64,000 nt of DNA from Sphaerisporangium dianthi. Lineage in GTDB: Bacteria > Actinomycetota > Actinomycetes > Streptosporangiales > Streptosporangiaceae. A program made the translations under genes and the position numbers. The stretch covers positions 1 to 64,000 of the forward strand of contig NZ_JBHSFP010000032.1 of the NCBI RefSeq assembly GCF_042654065.1, read 5' to 3'. The number at the start of each line of letters is the position of its first letter. Position 1 is the first letter of the stretch. The notes beneath the pieces were generated by a model, which saw nothing but the letters and a program-made list of their open reading frames with translations, searched no databases and had not been told where the DNA came from. Below are positions 15,819 through 24,056 of this stretch, piece after piece.

Positions 15819-17021
15819 TCAGGCCTGCACGGGGAGGTTCTTGATGCCGTTGATGAAGTACGACCTCAGGCGCTTGGCGTCGCCCGCGGGACGCAGGTCC
15901 GGCATGCGCTGAGCGAGCACCTCGAACAGCACGCGCAGCTCCAGCTTCGCCAGGTGGTTGCCCAGGCAGAAGTGGGCGCCCCCGCCGCCGAAGCCGATGT
16001 GCGGGTTGGGGTCGCGGCCGACGTCGAAGCTCGTGGGCAGGCTGAAGATGTCCTCGTCCCGGTTGGCCGAGGAGTAGAACACCACGACCTTGTCGCCCTC
16101 CTTGATCTGCTTGCCGCGCAGCGTGGTGTCGCGGGTCGCCGTGCGCCGGAAGAGGTTGACCGGCGACACCCACCGGACGATCTCGTCGGCGGCGGTGCGG
16201 GCCAGGGACGGGTCGCGGACGAGCCGCCCCCACTGCTCGGGATTCTCGAAGAGGGCGAGCATGCCGCCGGAGGCCGCGTTGCGGGTGGTCTCGTTGCCCG
16301 CGACGACGAGCAGCAGGACGAACAGGTCGAACTCGTCCTCGCTGAGCGACTCGCCGTCGTCGCCCGGCTGCAGCAGCTTGGTGACGATGTCGTCGCGCGG
16401 CTCCTCACGGCGCTGGGCGGCGAGCTGGTTGGCGTAGGAGTAGACCTCCATCGCGGCGGCCCGGCCCTCGTCGGGGCTGCCGGCGTAGTCGGGGTCCTCA
16501 CTGCCGATCATGCGGTTGGACCACTGGAAGAGCTTGTCGCGGTCCTCGACCGGCGCGCCGAGCAGCTCGCAGATCACGTACAGCGGGAGGGGCGCCGCCA
16601 CATCGGTGACGAAGTCCACCTCGCCCTTGGCCATCGCCTCGTCCACCAGGCCGTGGCAGATGTCGCGGATGTGGTCTTCGAGGATGCCGATCTGGCGTGG
16701 CGTGAAGCCGCGGTTGACCAGCGAGCGCCTGCGGGTGTGCTCCGGCGGGTCCTGGTTGAGCATCATCAGCCGCTGCAGCTGGCGCTGCTCCTCGGCCATC
16801 TCGTTGAACAGGGCCAGGTTCCTGCTGGAGGAGAAGATCTCGGAGTGGCGCGAGATGTGGACGACGTCCTCGTGCTTGGTGACGGCCCAGAAGCCCGGCC
16901 AGCCCGGCTGCTGCTCGCCCTCGTGCCAGAAGACCGGATCGTTGGCCCGCAGCCAGTCCAGCTGCTCGTGTGGAACGCCGGACCGCGCGTAGAGATCCTG
17001 GTCGACGAGGTTGATTTCCAT
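15819..17021 (-). CDS. Cytochrome P450, CYP124/CYP125-like
   Basis: A 400-residue soluble P450. The I-helix motif AGNETTR is at 241-247, the K-helix EIVR at 280-283, and the heme loop FGGGGAHFCLGNHLAK has its cysteine at 352. Segments such as WAVTKHEDVVHISRHSEIFSS, RRSLVNRGFTPRQIG, LFQWSNRMIGSEDPDYA and the ending NGIKNLPV match, from memory, mycobacterial CYP125 and CYP124. Those enzymes hydroxylate terminal methyl groups of sterol and isoprenoid side chains. A KstR-type operator lies about 47 bp upstream of the ATG. No redox partner is adjacent; the ferredoxin at 3780 is a candidate. The exact subfamily needs phylogeny. Confidence 0.88.
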   Translation of the reverse strand: MEINLVDQDLYARSGVPHEQLDWLRANDPVFWHEGEQQPGWPGFWAVTKHEDVVHISRHSEIFSSSRNLALFNEMAEEQRQLQRLMMLNQDPPEHTRRRSLVNRGFTPRQIGILEDHIRDICHGLVDEAMAKGEVDFVTDVAAPLPLYVICELLGAPVEDRDKLFQWSNRMIGSEDPDYAGSPDEGRAAAMEVYSYANQLAAQRREEPRDDIVTKLLQPGDDGESLSEDEFDLFVLLLVVAGNETTRNAASGGMLALFENPEQWGRLVRDPSLARTAADEIVRWVSPVNLFRRTATRDTTLRGKQIKEGDKVVVFYSSANRDEDIFSLPTSFDVGRDPNPHIGFGGGGAHFCLGNHLAKLELRVLFEVLAQRMPDLRPAGDAKRLRSYFINGIKNLPVQA

Positions 17022-17060
17022 ATGACCGCCCGGGGGAGTTGATCAAGCGCTTGGTCGGCA

Positions 17061-17081
17061 ACGTTTCTGAAACGTGTTCTA
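17061..17081. promoter_or_regulatory. Overlapping palindromes in the P450 promoter (KstR-type plus another)
   Basis: TGAAACGTGTTCTA (17068-17081) matches TNNAACNNGTTNNA exactly. It overlaps a second perfect palindrome, ACGTTTC-T-GAAACGT (17061-17075). The P450 start is at 17021, so both lie in its promoter region. Confidence 0.6.
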
Positions 17082-17204
17082 TTACGGTCGCCGGGACCCG
17101 TCAAGGCGCGTCCGAGGTGTCAATACCCTCGCCGCCTCCCGGACCACCGTGTCCAGGGGCCAGGTTACGAGAAGGTGAAAGTCCTGTCGCGATGCCTCCG
17201 CAGC

Positions 17205-17292
17205 CATCGGATGAATGACCGGTCGTCCCGGAGGTCCCCTTGACGCGCGCGCATCCCCGCGTAGTGTTCTCTCTCGACACATCCGATGAATG
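17205..17292. promoter_or_regulatory. Pair of CATCSGATGAATG elements ahead of the fuconate dehydratase
   Basis: CATCGGATGAATG at 17205-17217 and CATCCGATGAATG at 17280-17292 are direct repeats 75 bp apart. The second ends 12 bp before the GTG start at 17305. The core ATCSGAT also forms the perfect palindrome at the GntR gene start (24765-24779). Confidence 0.45.
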
Positions 17293-17304
17293 CGAGGGAG
17301 ACGC

Positions 17305-18639
17305 GTGAAGCCGCTGCGAGTCGGACCGCCCGGAGGGAGCGACCTTCCGCTGATCACCGCCCTGGAGACCCACGACATCCGGTTCCCCACCTCCCGGGAA
17401 CTGGACGGCTCCGACGCGATGAACCCCGACCCGGACTACTCGGCCGCCTACGTGGTGCTGCGGACCGACGGCGACGTCGAAGGGCACGGCTTCGCGTTCA
17501 CCATCGGCCGCGGCAACGAGGTGCAGACCGCCGCCATCGCGGCCCTGGCGCCGTACGTCGTGGGCCGGCGCCCCGACGACCTCGGCGCCCTGTACAAGGA
17601 GATGGTGTACGACTCCCAGCTGCGCTGGCTGGGTCCGGAGAAGGGCGTCATGCACATGGCGATCTCCGCGGTCGTCAACGCGCTGTGGGACCTCAAGGCC
17701 AAGATCGAGGGCAAGCCGCTCTGGCTGCTGCTGGGCGAGATGTCCCCAGAGGAGATCGTCTCGCTGGTCGACTTCCGCTACATCAGCGACGCGCTCACCC
17801 CCGGCGAGGCGCTGGACATCCTGCGCCGCGCCGAGCCCGGCCGTGCCGAGCGCGTCGCCGAACTGCGGGCGAACGGCTACGCCGCCTACACCACATCTCC
17901 CGGCTGGCTCGGCTACGACGACGACAAGCTGCGCCGCCTGTGCCAGGAGGCTATCGCCGCGGGCTTCACCCAGATCAAGCTCAAGGTGGGCGCCGACCTC
18001 GACGACGACCTGCGGCGCATGCGCGTCGCCCGCGAGGTGTGCGGGCCGGGCTTTCGCATCGCGATCGACGCCAACCAGCGCTGGGACGTCGGCGCGGCCA
18101 TCACCTGGGTCAACGCGCTGAAGGAGTACGACCCGTACTGGGTCGAGGAGCCGACGAGCCCCGACGACGTCCTCGGCCACGCCGCCATCGCCCGCGCCCT
18201 CGCGCCGATCAAGGTGGCCACCGGCGAGCACGTGCAGAACCGCGTGGTCTTCAAGCAGATGCTCCAGGCCGGTTCGCTGTCGTTCGTGCAGCTCGACTCC
18301 GCCCGCGTCGGCGGCGTGAACGAGAACATCGCGATCCTGCTGCTCGCCGCCAAGTTCGGCGTGCCCGTCTGCCCGCACGCCGGCGGCGTCGGCCTGTGCG
18401 AGCTGGTGCAGCACCTGGCCATGTTCGACTACGTGGCCGTCAGCGGCAGCCTGCGGGACCGCGTGATCGAGTACGTCGACCACCTGCACGAGCACTTCGT
18501 CGACCCCGTGGTGGTCAAGGACGGCCGCTACCAGGCGCCCGGCGCGCCCGGGTTCAGCGCCGCCATGCGCCCGGAGTCGATCGACGCGTACGCCTTCCCC
18601 GGCGGGCGGGTCTGGGCCGAGATCGGCCGGCCGTCCTGA
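17305..18639 (+). CDS. L-fuconate dehydratase (enolase superfamily)
   Basis: A 444-residue enolase-superfamily protein of the mandelate racemase branch. Catalytic lysines lie in QIKLKVGAD (K225, K227). Metal ligands are in IDANQ (D255), VEEPTSPDD (E281) and TGEH (E308), and the histidine acid is in CPHAGGVGL. The sequence ITALETHDIRFPTSRELDGSDAMNPDPDYSAAYV is typical of fuconate dehydratases, which convert L-fuconate to 2-keto-3-deoxy-L-fuconate. The GTG at 17305 is preferred because GAGGGAG lies just upstream. A permease relic and a sugar mutarotase follow, which agrees with deoxyhexose catabolism. Confidence 0.88.
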   Translation: MKPLRVGPPGGSDLPLITALETHDIRFPTSRELDGSDAMNPDPDYSAAYVVLRTDGDVEGHGFAFTIGRGNEVQTAAIAALAPYVVGRRPDDLGALYKEMVYDSQLRWLGPEKGVMHMAISAVVNALWDLKAKIEGKPLWLLLGEMSPEEIVSLVDFRYISDALTPGEALDILRRAEPGRAERVAELRANGYAAYTTSPGWLGYDDDKLRRLCQEAIAAGFTQIKLKVGADLDDDLRRMRVAREVCGPGFRIAIDANQRWDVGAAITWVNALKEYDPYWVEEPTSPDDVLGHAAIARALAPIKVATGEHVQNRVVFKQMLQAGSLSFVQLDSARVGGVNENIAILLLAAKFGVPVCPHAGGVGLCELVQHLAMFDYVAVSGSLRDRVIEYVDHLHEHFVDPVVVKDGRYQAPGAPGFSAAMRPESIDAYAFPGGRVWAEIGRPS

Positions 18640-18648
18640 CCTTGCCGC

Positions 18649-18836
18649 GTGCGGGCCGCCGACAGCGTCGAGTCCTTTTTGTGTGGCATGCTCTTGCTCG
18701 GCTTGATCACCGACGTACTCGCGCCGGCCGGCGTCTCCGCGCAGGGGATCCAGAAGATCTACGGAGGCAGCATCCTCCTCGTCGCGCTGATGCTCGTCCG
18801 CGTCACGAGCGTCACTAGCGGAAAGGCGCAGAACCG
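18649..18836 (+). pseudogene. Relic of a sugar ABC transporter permease (C-terminal fragment)
   Basis: About 55 codons between the fuconate dehydratase and the mutarotase translate to two hydrophobic helices (FLCGMLLLGLITDVLAPAGV and GGSILLVALMLVRV). They resemble the last helices of ribose/rhamnose-type permeases, where GVSxxxQxxxxGxxLLxA is usual. The rest of a permease of about 330 residues is missing. The frame runs on without a sensible stop into the mutarotase gene in another frame. I read it as the leftover of a deleted transporter gene; a small membrane peptide cannot be excluded. Confidence 0.55.
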
Positions 18837-19142
18837 ATGCAGCGGCTCGCCATGCGCACCCGGCTGCGGCCGGGTGCCGAAGAGACCTACGACAGGGAGC
18901 ACGCCTCGATCCCGGCCGACCTGGAGGCCGAGATGCGCGAGGCAGGCGTGCACAGCTGGAAGATCTGGCGTGACGGTCTCGACCTGTTCCACTACATCGA
19001 GGTCGAGGACTACGCCGTCCTGCAGGAGAAACTGGACCGCAGCGCGGCGAACGCGGCCTGGCAGGTTCAGATGAACCGTCTGCTGGACGGCGGCGGCTTC
19101 GACCCGTCGTCCCTGGGCATGCGGATGGTCTGGGAGATGTAG
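18837..19142 (+). CDS. L-rhamnose/L-fucose mutarotase family protein
   Basis: A 101-residue dimeric ferredoxin-like-fold protein of the RhaM family. Markers are QRLAMRTRLRPGAEETYDREH near the N-terminus (catalytic histidine in this region), YEIE-like HYIEVEDYAVLQEKL, and the terminal MRMVWEM. The family interconverts alpha and beta anomers of 6-deoxyhexoses before catabolism. It follows the L-fuconate dehydratase and the permease relic on the same strand, so L-fucose or a related sugar is the likely substrate. The ATG at 18837 directly precedes the conserved start; the ribosome binding site is weak (GGAAAGGC nearby). Confidence 0.85.
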   Translation: MQRLAMRTRLRPGAEETYDREHASIPADLEAEMREAGVHSWKIWRDGLDLFHYIEVEDYAVLQEKLDRSAANAAWQVQMNRLLDGGGFDPSSLGMRMVWEM

Positions 19143-19519
19143 GCGCCAGTCCGGCGAGCCCTTACGCCGAGTACGTTCTCATTTGTTCCGGCGCCGGCCG
19201 CCATCGGCCGGCCGGAATCACGCCCGGCGCCATCGGCGCGTTCAGCGGTCTTTTTGTCGTGTCCATGCGGCGCCGGGTGGTTCGAGGCGCCGCACAGCAC
19301 CCTCTGATCTGGGCGAACCCGGGTCTTCGCGGGGGAAACCATGGCACGATGCTGAATTGCGGCCGACGAAGAATTTGATTCTCCCGAATGCGTGACGGCC
19401 GCGAGCAATGCACGTGAATTGCTCATTCTTAGCGGGTTATTGGCCCATTTGGCTAGGACGTCGGGTATATCCGCAAATGTTGGCCGACAGGTCATCCGAA
19501 CCGGGTAAGGGAGAGGCAC
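19143..19519. other. Long leader region upstream of the SOD-like gene
   Basis: The 377-bp gap holds a bulged hairpin at 19186-19217 (probable terminator of the mutarotase unit) and a 9-base inverted repeat, TGCGGCGCC/GGCGCCGCA, at 19266-19294. A relatively AT-rich stretch follows, to about 19480. The blocks GCGGGGGAAACC near 19328, GGGTATATCC near 19465 and CCGACAG near 19484 vaguely recall a cyclic-di-AMP riboswitch, but the match is too weak to call. No gene is seen. Confidence 0.4.
19186..19217 (+). terminator. Bulged GC-rich hairpin after the mutarotase gene
   Basis: TTCCGG and CCGGAA plus CCGGCCG and CGGCCGG form a stem of 13 pairs with a 2-nt bulge and a 4-nt loop, 44 bp after the mutarotase stop. 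Confidence 0.6.
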
Positions 19520-20107
19520 ATGATGGCGGTGCGCGCGGGAGTCGTGGCGATGGTCATGCCGTTGACGTTGCTGAGCGAGGGCGCCCTGGCCGCGAGGCCG
19601 CAGCCCGAACCGCTGAGCCGCGGCCCCGAGCCGGTCCTCGCGCTCGGCCGGTTCGCGGGTTACGGCCACGGGCAGACGGCCGTCACCTACGATCCCAAGC
19701 TCGTCCCCGCGGGCTCGGCGGCGGCCGTCGCCTACGTCCCCACCGCCGACGGGCGCGCCAGCGTGCAGCTGAGGGCGCAGGGCCTGCTGCCCAACCGCAA
19801 GTACGGCGCCCACGTGCACACCAACGCCTGCGGTGCCAAGGGCGAGGACGCCGGGCCGCACTTCCAGCACGTCCAGGACCCTAAGACCCCCTCCACCGAC
19901 CCCAAGTACGCGAACCCCCGCAACGAGATCTGGCTCGACCTCACCACCGACGGCCAGGGCAACGGCTTCTCCCGCGCCACGGTGGAGCGCAGGTTCGCCG
20001 AGCGGCGCCCGCACTCGGTGATCGTCCACGCCGACCACACCCACACCGGCGCCGGGCACGCCGGCCAGGCGGGGCCCCGGCTCGCCTGCATCAACGTCGA
20101 CTTCTGA
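19520..20107 (+). CDS. Secreted Cu/Zn superoxide dismutase family protein
   Basis: A 195-residue protein with an N-terminal signal peptide (hydrophobic stretch to about residue 24, ALA-A type cleavage site). The mature part contains KYGAHVHTNACG, DAGPHFQHV and VIVHADHTHTGAGHAGQAGPRLAC, matching the SOD_Cu histidines and the disulphide cysteines (CG and AC). Actinobacterial proteins of this type are often active-site-degenerate, so enzyme activity is not assured. It acts outside the cell. The ribosome binding site AAGGGAGAGG precedes ATGATG; the second ATG is an equally good start. A 377-bp leader precedes it. Confidence 0.82.
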   Translation: MMAVRAGVVAMVMPLTLLSEGALAARPQPEPLSRGPEPVLALGRFAGYGHGQTAVTYDPKLVPAGSAAAVAYVPTADGRASVQLRAQGLLPNRKYGAHVHTNACGAKGEDAGPHFQHVQDPKTPSTDPKYANPRNEIWLDLTTDGQGNGFSRATVERRFAERRPHSVIVHADHTHTGAGHAGQAGPRLACINVDF

Positions 20108-20258
20108 GAGGGCGCGGCCCTCGCCGGCCGCCGCGCCCGGCGTCACCGGTCCCTTCGGCAACGCCCGCGTCTTCACCGGCATGGACCTGGTGACCGGCGA
20201 CCTTCAAGAAGATCCGGCTGCCGATGCGGACGATCCGGGCGTCGTCCGCGGCGCCCGG

Positions 20259-21608
20259 TCACGAGACGCGGGCCGCCGTGCCGGCATAGCGGGGCGAGGG
20301 GGCTCCCGCGTCGGTCACCTGGAAGCTCACCTGGCCGGCGCCGCGCGGTGCGAGACGCAGGATGCCGGTGTGGCACTGGTCGCCGCGCACCTGGTCGAGC
20401 CGGAAGATCCCCGTGGCGGCCTCTCCGCCCGTCCGGGTGAGGCGGCCGGTGCAGTGCAGATCGGCGCCCCACCGCATGATGCCGTCGCCGTCGCCGGCCG
20501 GCAGGCGGATCTCCACGGGGAACACCCGTCCGGCCGCCGGATGCTCGGCGCTGCCCGTCCAGGTGCCCGCGTACGACACCCCGCCCGCTCCGAGCCCGCC
20601 GGTCGCCCACCACACCGCGCCGAACGCCGCGACGGCCGCGACGGCGACGAGCCCCGCGAGCACCGGCCACCGTCGGCGTCGCTTCGGCGCCGGACCGTGC
20701 GACGCGGGCGCGTCCGGGCCGTTCTCCCTCGTCGGCGGTTCGGCGGCCATCATCGCGCCCGTCTCCAGCACGCCGCCGCGCGGCGGCGCGGGAGCGGTGA
20801 CCGGCCGCGCGCCGATGAGATGGCGCAACGCCTCCTCGGCGCCCGGCCGGTTCGCGGGGTCGGCGGCCAGGCAGGCCACCACGAGCTCGCGCAGCGGCCC
20901 GGTGAGCGGGCCGAGGTCGGCCTCGCCGAACAGGACGCGTCCGAGGGTCGCCTCCAGCGACCCGGCCGCGTAGGCGTGCCGGCCGCTCGCCGTGAAGGCG
21001 ACCGTGAGCGCCCAGCCGAACATGTCCGCCGCCGGGCCGGCCCGCTCGCCCCTGAGCTGCTCGGGCGAGATGTACGCCGGAGTGCCGGCGAGCGCCCGCC
21101 CCGCGGTGGTCGTGGCGCCCACCAGCCGGGAGATGCCGAAGTCGATGACCCGGGGTCCCTCGACGCCGAGCAGGACGTTGCCGGGCTTGAAGTCGCGGTG
21201 CACGACGCCGGCTCCGTGGATGGCGGCCAGCGCGGTGGCGGTGCCCACGGCGACGCGGTCCAGAGAGCCGCCCGTGAGCGGCCCCTCCGCGGCGACGTGC
21301 TGCTGCAGCGACACGCCGCGGACGTATTCGCTGACGATGTACGGGTGGTCGCCGTCGAGGTCGGCGTCCAGCACCTGGGCCGTGCAGAAGGGCGCCACCC
21401 GCTGGATCGCCTTCACCTCATCGGCGAACCGGCGGCGGGCCCGCTGCTCGTCGAGACGTGAGCGCATCAGCTTCAGCGCGACCCGGCCGCCGCCGGGCGC
21501 CTCCGCGAGGTAGACGACCCCCTGCCCGCCCTCGCCGAGGCGGCCCGTCAGGCGGTAGCCGCCGAGCCGCTCGGGGTCGCCGGAGCGCAGCGGGGCGGGC
21601 GTGGACAT
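20259..21608 (-). CDS. Membrane-anchored Ser/Thr protein kinase
   Basis: A 449-residue kinase of the PknB-like type. The glycine loop is GEGGQG (25-30), the ATP-binding lysine K46, the catalytic loop HRDFKPGN (137-144) and the metal motif DFG (156-158), followed by AGTPAYISPEQLRGERAG. After the kinase domain come a proline-rich linker, one transmembrane helix (about 315-335) and a small extracellular beta-rich domain (YAGTWTGSAEHP...). No PASTA repeats are present, so the signal sensed is unknown. The EamA gene on the same strand ends 44 bp upstream of its start. Confidence 0.93.
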   Translation of the reverse strand: MSTPAPLRSGDPERLGGYRLTGRLGEGGQGVVYLAEAPGGGRVALKLMRSRLDEQRARRRFADEVKAIQRVAPFCTAQVLDADLDGDHPYIVSEYVRGVSLQQHVAAEGPLTGGSLDRVAVGTATALAAIHGAGVVHRDFKPGNVLLGVEGPRVIDFGISRLVGATTTAGRALAGTPAYISPEQLRGERAGPAADMFGWALTVAFTASGRHAYAAGSLEATLGRVLFGEADLGPLTGPLRELVVACLAADPANRPGAEEALRHLIGARPVTAPAPPRGGVLETGAMMAAEPPTRENGPDAPASHGPAPKRRRRWPVLAGLVAVAAVAAFGAVWWATGGLGAGGVSYAGTWTGSAEHPAAGRVFPVEIRLPAGDGDGIMRWGADLHCTGRLTRTGGEAATGIFRLDQVRGDQCHTGILRLAPRGAGQVSFQVTDAGAPSPRYAGTAARVS

Positions 21609-21651
21609 GAGCCATCCTTACCACGAACCCGGTCGAAGCAGCGTCGCCTCG

Positions 21652-22590
21652 TCAGCCGGCCCGCGCGCCGCGCAGGGGCCCGTCCGGTGCCGCGCTCTTG
21701 GCGGCCGGAACGGGCGCGGGAGCGGTGGTCGTACGCGCCGGGCCGCGCACGGCCAGCGTCGCCAGGCCGGCCAGCACGATCGCGCCGCCCAGCAGCTCGC
21801 CGGCGGCCGGGCGCTCGCCGAGCCACGCGAAGGCCGCCGCCATGCCGACGAGCGGCACGAGCAGGGTGAACGGCGCCACGGCCGAGGCGGGGTAGCGGCG
21901 CAGCAGCGCGTTCCAGATGCCGAAGCCCACGAAGGTGGCCAGCACCACCACGTACGCCAGCGCCCCGAGGGAGCCGGGGTGGAAGGAGGCGAACGCGCCC
22001 CGGATGCGGTCAGGGCCCTCGAACAGACCGGAGAGCGCGAGCAGGGGCAGCGGCGGCACCAGGCTCGACCACACCAGCAGCCCGAGCCCGGCGGGCGCCT
22101 CGGCGCGCCGGACGCACACGTTGGCCACGCCCCAGGAGGCCGCGGCCCCGAGCGCGAGGAGCAAGGGCAACAGCGGCACCTGCGCGCCCCTGCCGACCGC
22201 GATCACGGCGATGCCGGCGGAGGCGACGACGATGCCGGTGAGGCGGCGGCGGCCCGGCCGCTCACCGAGGGCCGCCGCGGCGAAGGCCACCGTGAAGATC
22301 ACCTGGGCCTGCAGCACGAGCGAGCTGAGCCCGGCGGGCAGTCCGAGGTACATGGCGGTGAACAGCAGCCCGAACTGCCCGGCCCACTGGAACAGCCCCA
22401 CGACGACGATCCAGCGGACCGGAATGGCCGGACGAGGGATGAGGAACACCGCGGGGACGGCCACCAGGGCGAAGCGCAGCGCCGCGAACAGCAGAGGCGG
22501 GAAGTTCTCGAGCCCGATGTCGATGACGACGAAGTTGACCCCCCAGATGACGGCGACCGCGACGGCGAGGAAGGAATGAAGGGGACGCAC
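21652..22590 (-). CDS. EamA family (drug/metabolite) transporter
   Basis: A 312-residue membrane protein with ten predicted helices in two EamA repeats. The first repeat opens with FLAVAVAVIWGVNFVVIDIGL and the second near ALGAAASWGVANVCVRRA. Such proteins export amino acids or other metabolites; the substrate cannot be told. The start is GTG at 22590. The gene lies 45 bp downstream of an MFS transporter on the same strand. The C-terminus carries an Ala/Pro-rich cytoplasmic tail. Confidence 0.9.
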   Translation of the reverse strand: MRPLHSFLAVAVAVIWGVNFVVIDIGLENFPPLLFAALRFALVAVPAVFLIPRPAIPVRWIVVVGLFQWAGQFGLLFTAMYLGLPAGLSSLVLQAQVIFTVAFAAAALGERPGRRRLTGIVVASAGIAVIAVGRGAQVPLLPLLLALGAAASWGVANVCVRRAEAPAGLGLLVWSSLVPPLPLLALSGLFEGPDRIRGAFASFHPGSLGALAYVVVLATFVGFGIWNALLRRYPASAVAPFTLLVPLVGMAAAFAWLGERPAAGELLGGAIVLAGLATLAVRGPARTTTAPAPVPAAKSAAPDGPLRGARAG

Positions 22591-22635
22591 GCCTGGAGTT
22601 TCGAGGCAGATCAGCGTTCAGTCCATCTATTTCTT

Positions 22636-23922
22636 CTAAACCTGTCCTTGTAGCGTCTCTACATCGTCGCCCGATGTGGCCGTCACCTCGCCCACCGGGC
22701 GGGCCGTGTACCGCCTGAGCGCCGGCAGGGTGAGGGCGATCACCGCGGCGCCGGCGACGGTGGCCAGGCCGCCGCCGACCGCGCTCGCGGTGGGCGACAG
22801 CAGCGAGCCCGCCGCGCCCGCGCGGAAGTTGCCGAGCTGCGGGCACCCGACGCCGACCAGGTATTCGGCGGCGCCGACCCGTCCTCGGTAGCGGTCGGGC
22901 GTCGCGACCTGCACGACGGCGGTGCGGAACACCACGCTCAGCACGTCGGCGGCGCCGGCCACGACGAGCAGCGCGAGCGCGAGCCACAGGCTGTGGGCAA
23001 GGCCGAACCCCGCGACGCCGGCGCCCCAGACCGCCCCGGCGACCAGGATGGCCCTGCCCTGCCGCGACACCCGCCCCACCCACCCCGAGAGCGCCGTCCC
23101 GGCGAGGCCGCCGACCGCGACGGCCGAGGTCAGCAGGCCGAGGGTCTCGGCCGAGCCGCCGAAGCGTTCGGCGTTGATCACCGGGAACAGCGCGAAGGGC
23201 ATCCCGAGGATGGTGGCGTTCATGTCCGCCAGGAAGGCTCCGCCGATTACGCGGTTGTTCCGGATGAACCGCAGGCCTTCGCCGATCGCCCGCAGGCCGG
23301 GCCGCGCGCCGCCGCCCTCCGGCGGCATGGCGGGCAGGCGCGCGATGCCGTACAGGGCGGCGGCGAAGCTCACCGCGTCGATGAGGTAGCACGTCCGCAG
23401 CCCCCAGGCGGAGGCGATCAGCCCGGCCAGCGCGGGGCCCACCGTCGCGCTGAAGTGGAAGGTGAACATGGTGAGCGCGGCGCCCGCCGGAACCAGGTCG
23501 GCAGGCAACAGCCGCGCGAGGAAGGTGCCCCGCGCCGGGCCGTTGACCGCGCCGAGCACCGACTGCGCCGCCACCAGGCAGTACAGCGGCCACACCTGCG
23601 TGAGACCGGCGAACGCCTGGACGGCGAACAGCGCCGACACCAGCGCCAGGCAACCGCTGGTCACCAGCACCAGCCTGCGCCGGTCGACCGCGTCGACGAT
23701 CGCGCCGCCGGCGAGCCCCAGCACGATCGCCGGGACGGCGCTCGCGAGGCCCACCGCGCCGACGGCCACCGCCGAGCCGGTGAGCGTGTAGACCTGCAGG
23801 ACGACCGCGAAGCTCGTCATCTGCCCGCCGACCGCGGACAGCATCGTCCCGGCCCACAGCCGGCGGAACGCGGGCGAGCGCCGCAGGGGCCGCACATCCA
23901 TGAACAGCCGGCTGCCCGTCAT
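22636..23922 (-). CDS. MFS transporter (EntS-like)
   Basis: A 428-residue major facilitator with 12 predicted helices. It opens with SPAFRRLWAGTMLSAVGGQMTSFAVVLQVY and contains the inter-repeat signature GGAIVDAVDRRRLVL (motif A like). TPDRYRGRVGAAEYLVG in the second half is typical of the MFS_3/EntS group, which exports siderophores or drugs. No siderophore genes are nearby, so the substrate is open. EamA follows 45 bp downstream, and the two may be co-transcribed. Confidence 0.9.
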   Translation of the reverse strand: MTGSRLFMDVRPLRRSPAFRRLWAGTMLSAVGGQMTSFAVVLQVYTLTGSAVAVGAVGLASAVPAIVLGLAGGAIVDAVDRRRLVLVTSGCLALVSALFAVQAFAGLTQVWPLYCLVAAQSVLGAVNGPARGTFLARLLPADLVPAGAALTMFTFHFSATVGPALAGLIASAWGLRTCYLIDAVSFAAALYGIARLPAMPPEGGGARPGLRAIGEGLRFIRNNRVIGGAFLADMNATILGMPFALFPVINAERFGGSAETLGLLTSAVAVGGLAGTALSGWVGRVSRQGRAILVAGAVWGAGVAGFGLAHSLWLALALLVVAGAADVLSVVFRTAVVQVATPDRYRGRVGAAEYLVGVGCPQLGNFRAGAAGSLLSPTASAVGGGLATVAGAAVIALTLPALRRYTARPVGEVTATSGDDVETLQGQV

Positions 23923-24056
23923 CTCCCCGTCCTCCCCAAGGCGCCGCGGCCCCGTGCGGCATGAGCCAGAGTGAGCCGGAATGAGCGGGAAAGTCTAACG
24001 ACACCGCGGGCGTGGCGAAGGGTCTCCCTCACCCGCACGTCGCGGGAGGCACGGGC

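Noticed and set aside
15819..17021. Assignment of the P450 to a secondary-metabolite cluster
   Set aside because: No polyketide or peptide synthetase is near. The sequence segments and the KstR-type operator point to lipid or steroid oxidation instead.
20108..20258. Possible gene fragment between the SOD-like and kinase genes
   Set aside because: The translations show no recognisable fold, and the piece is only 150 bp.
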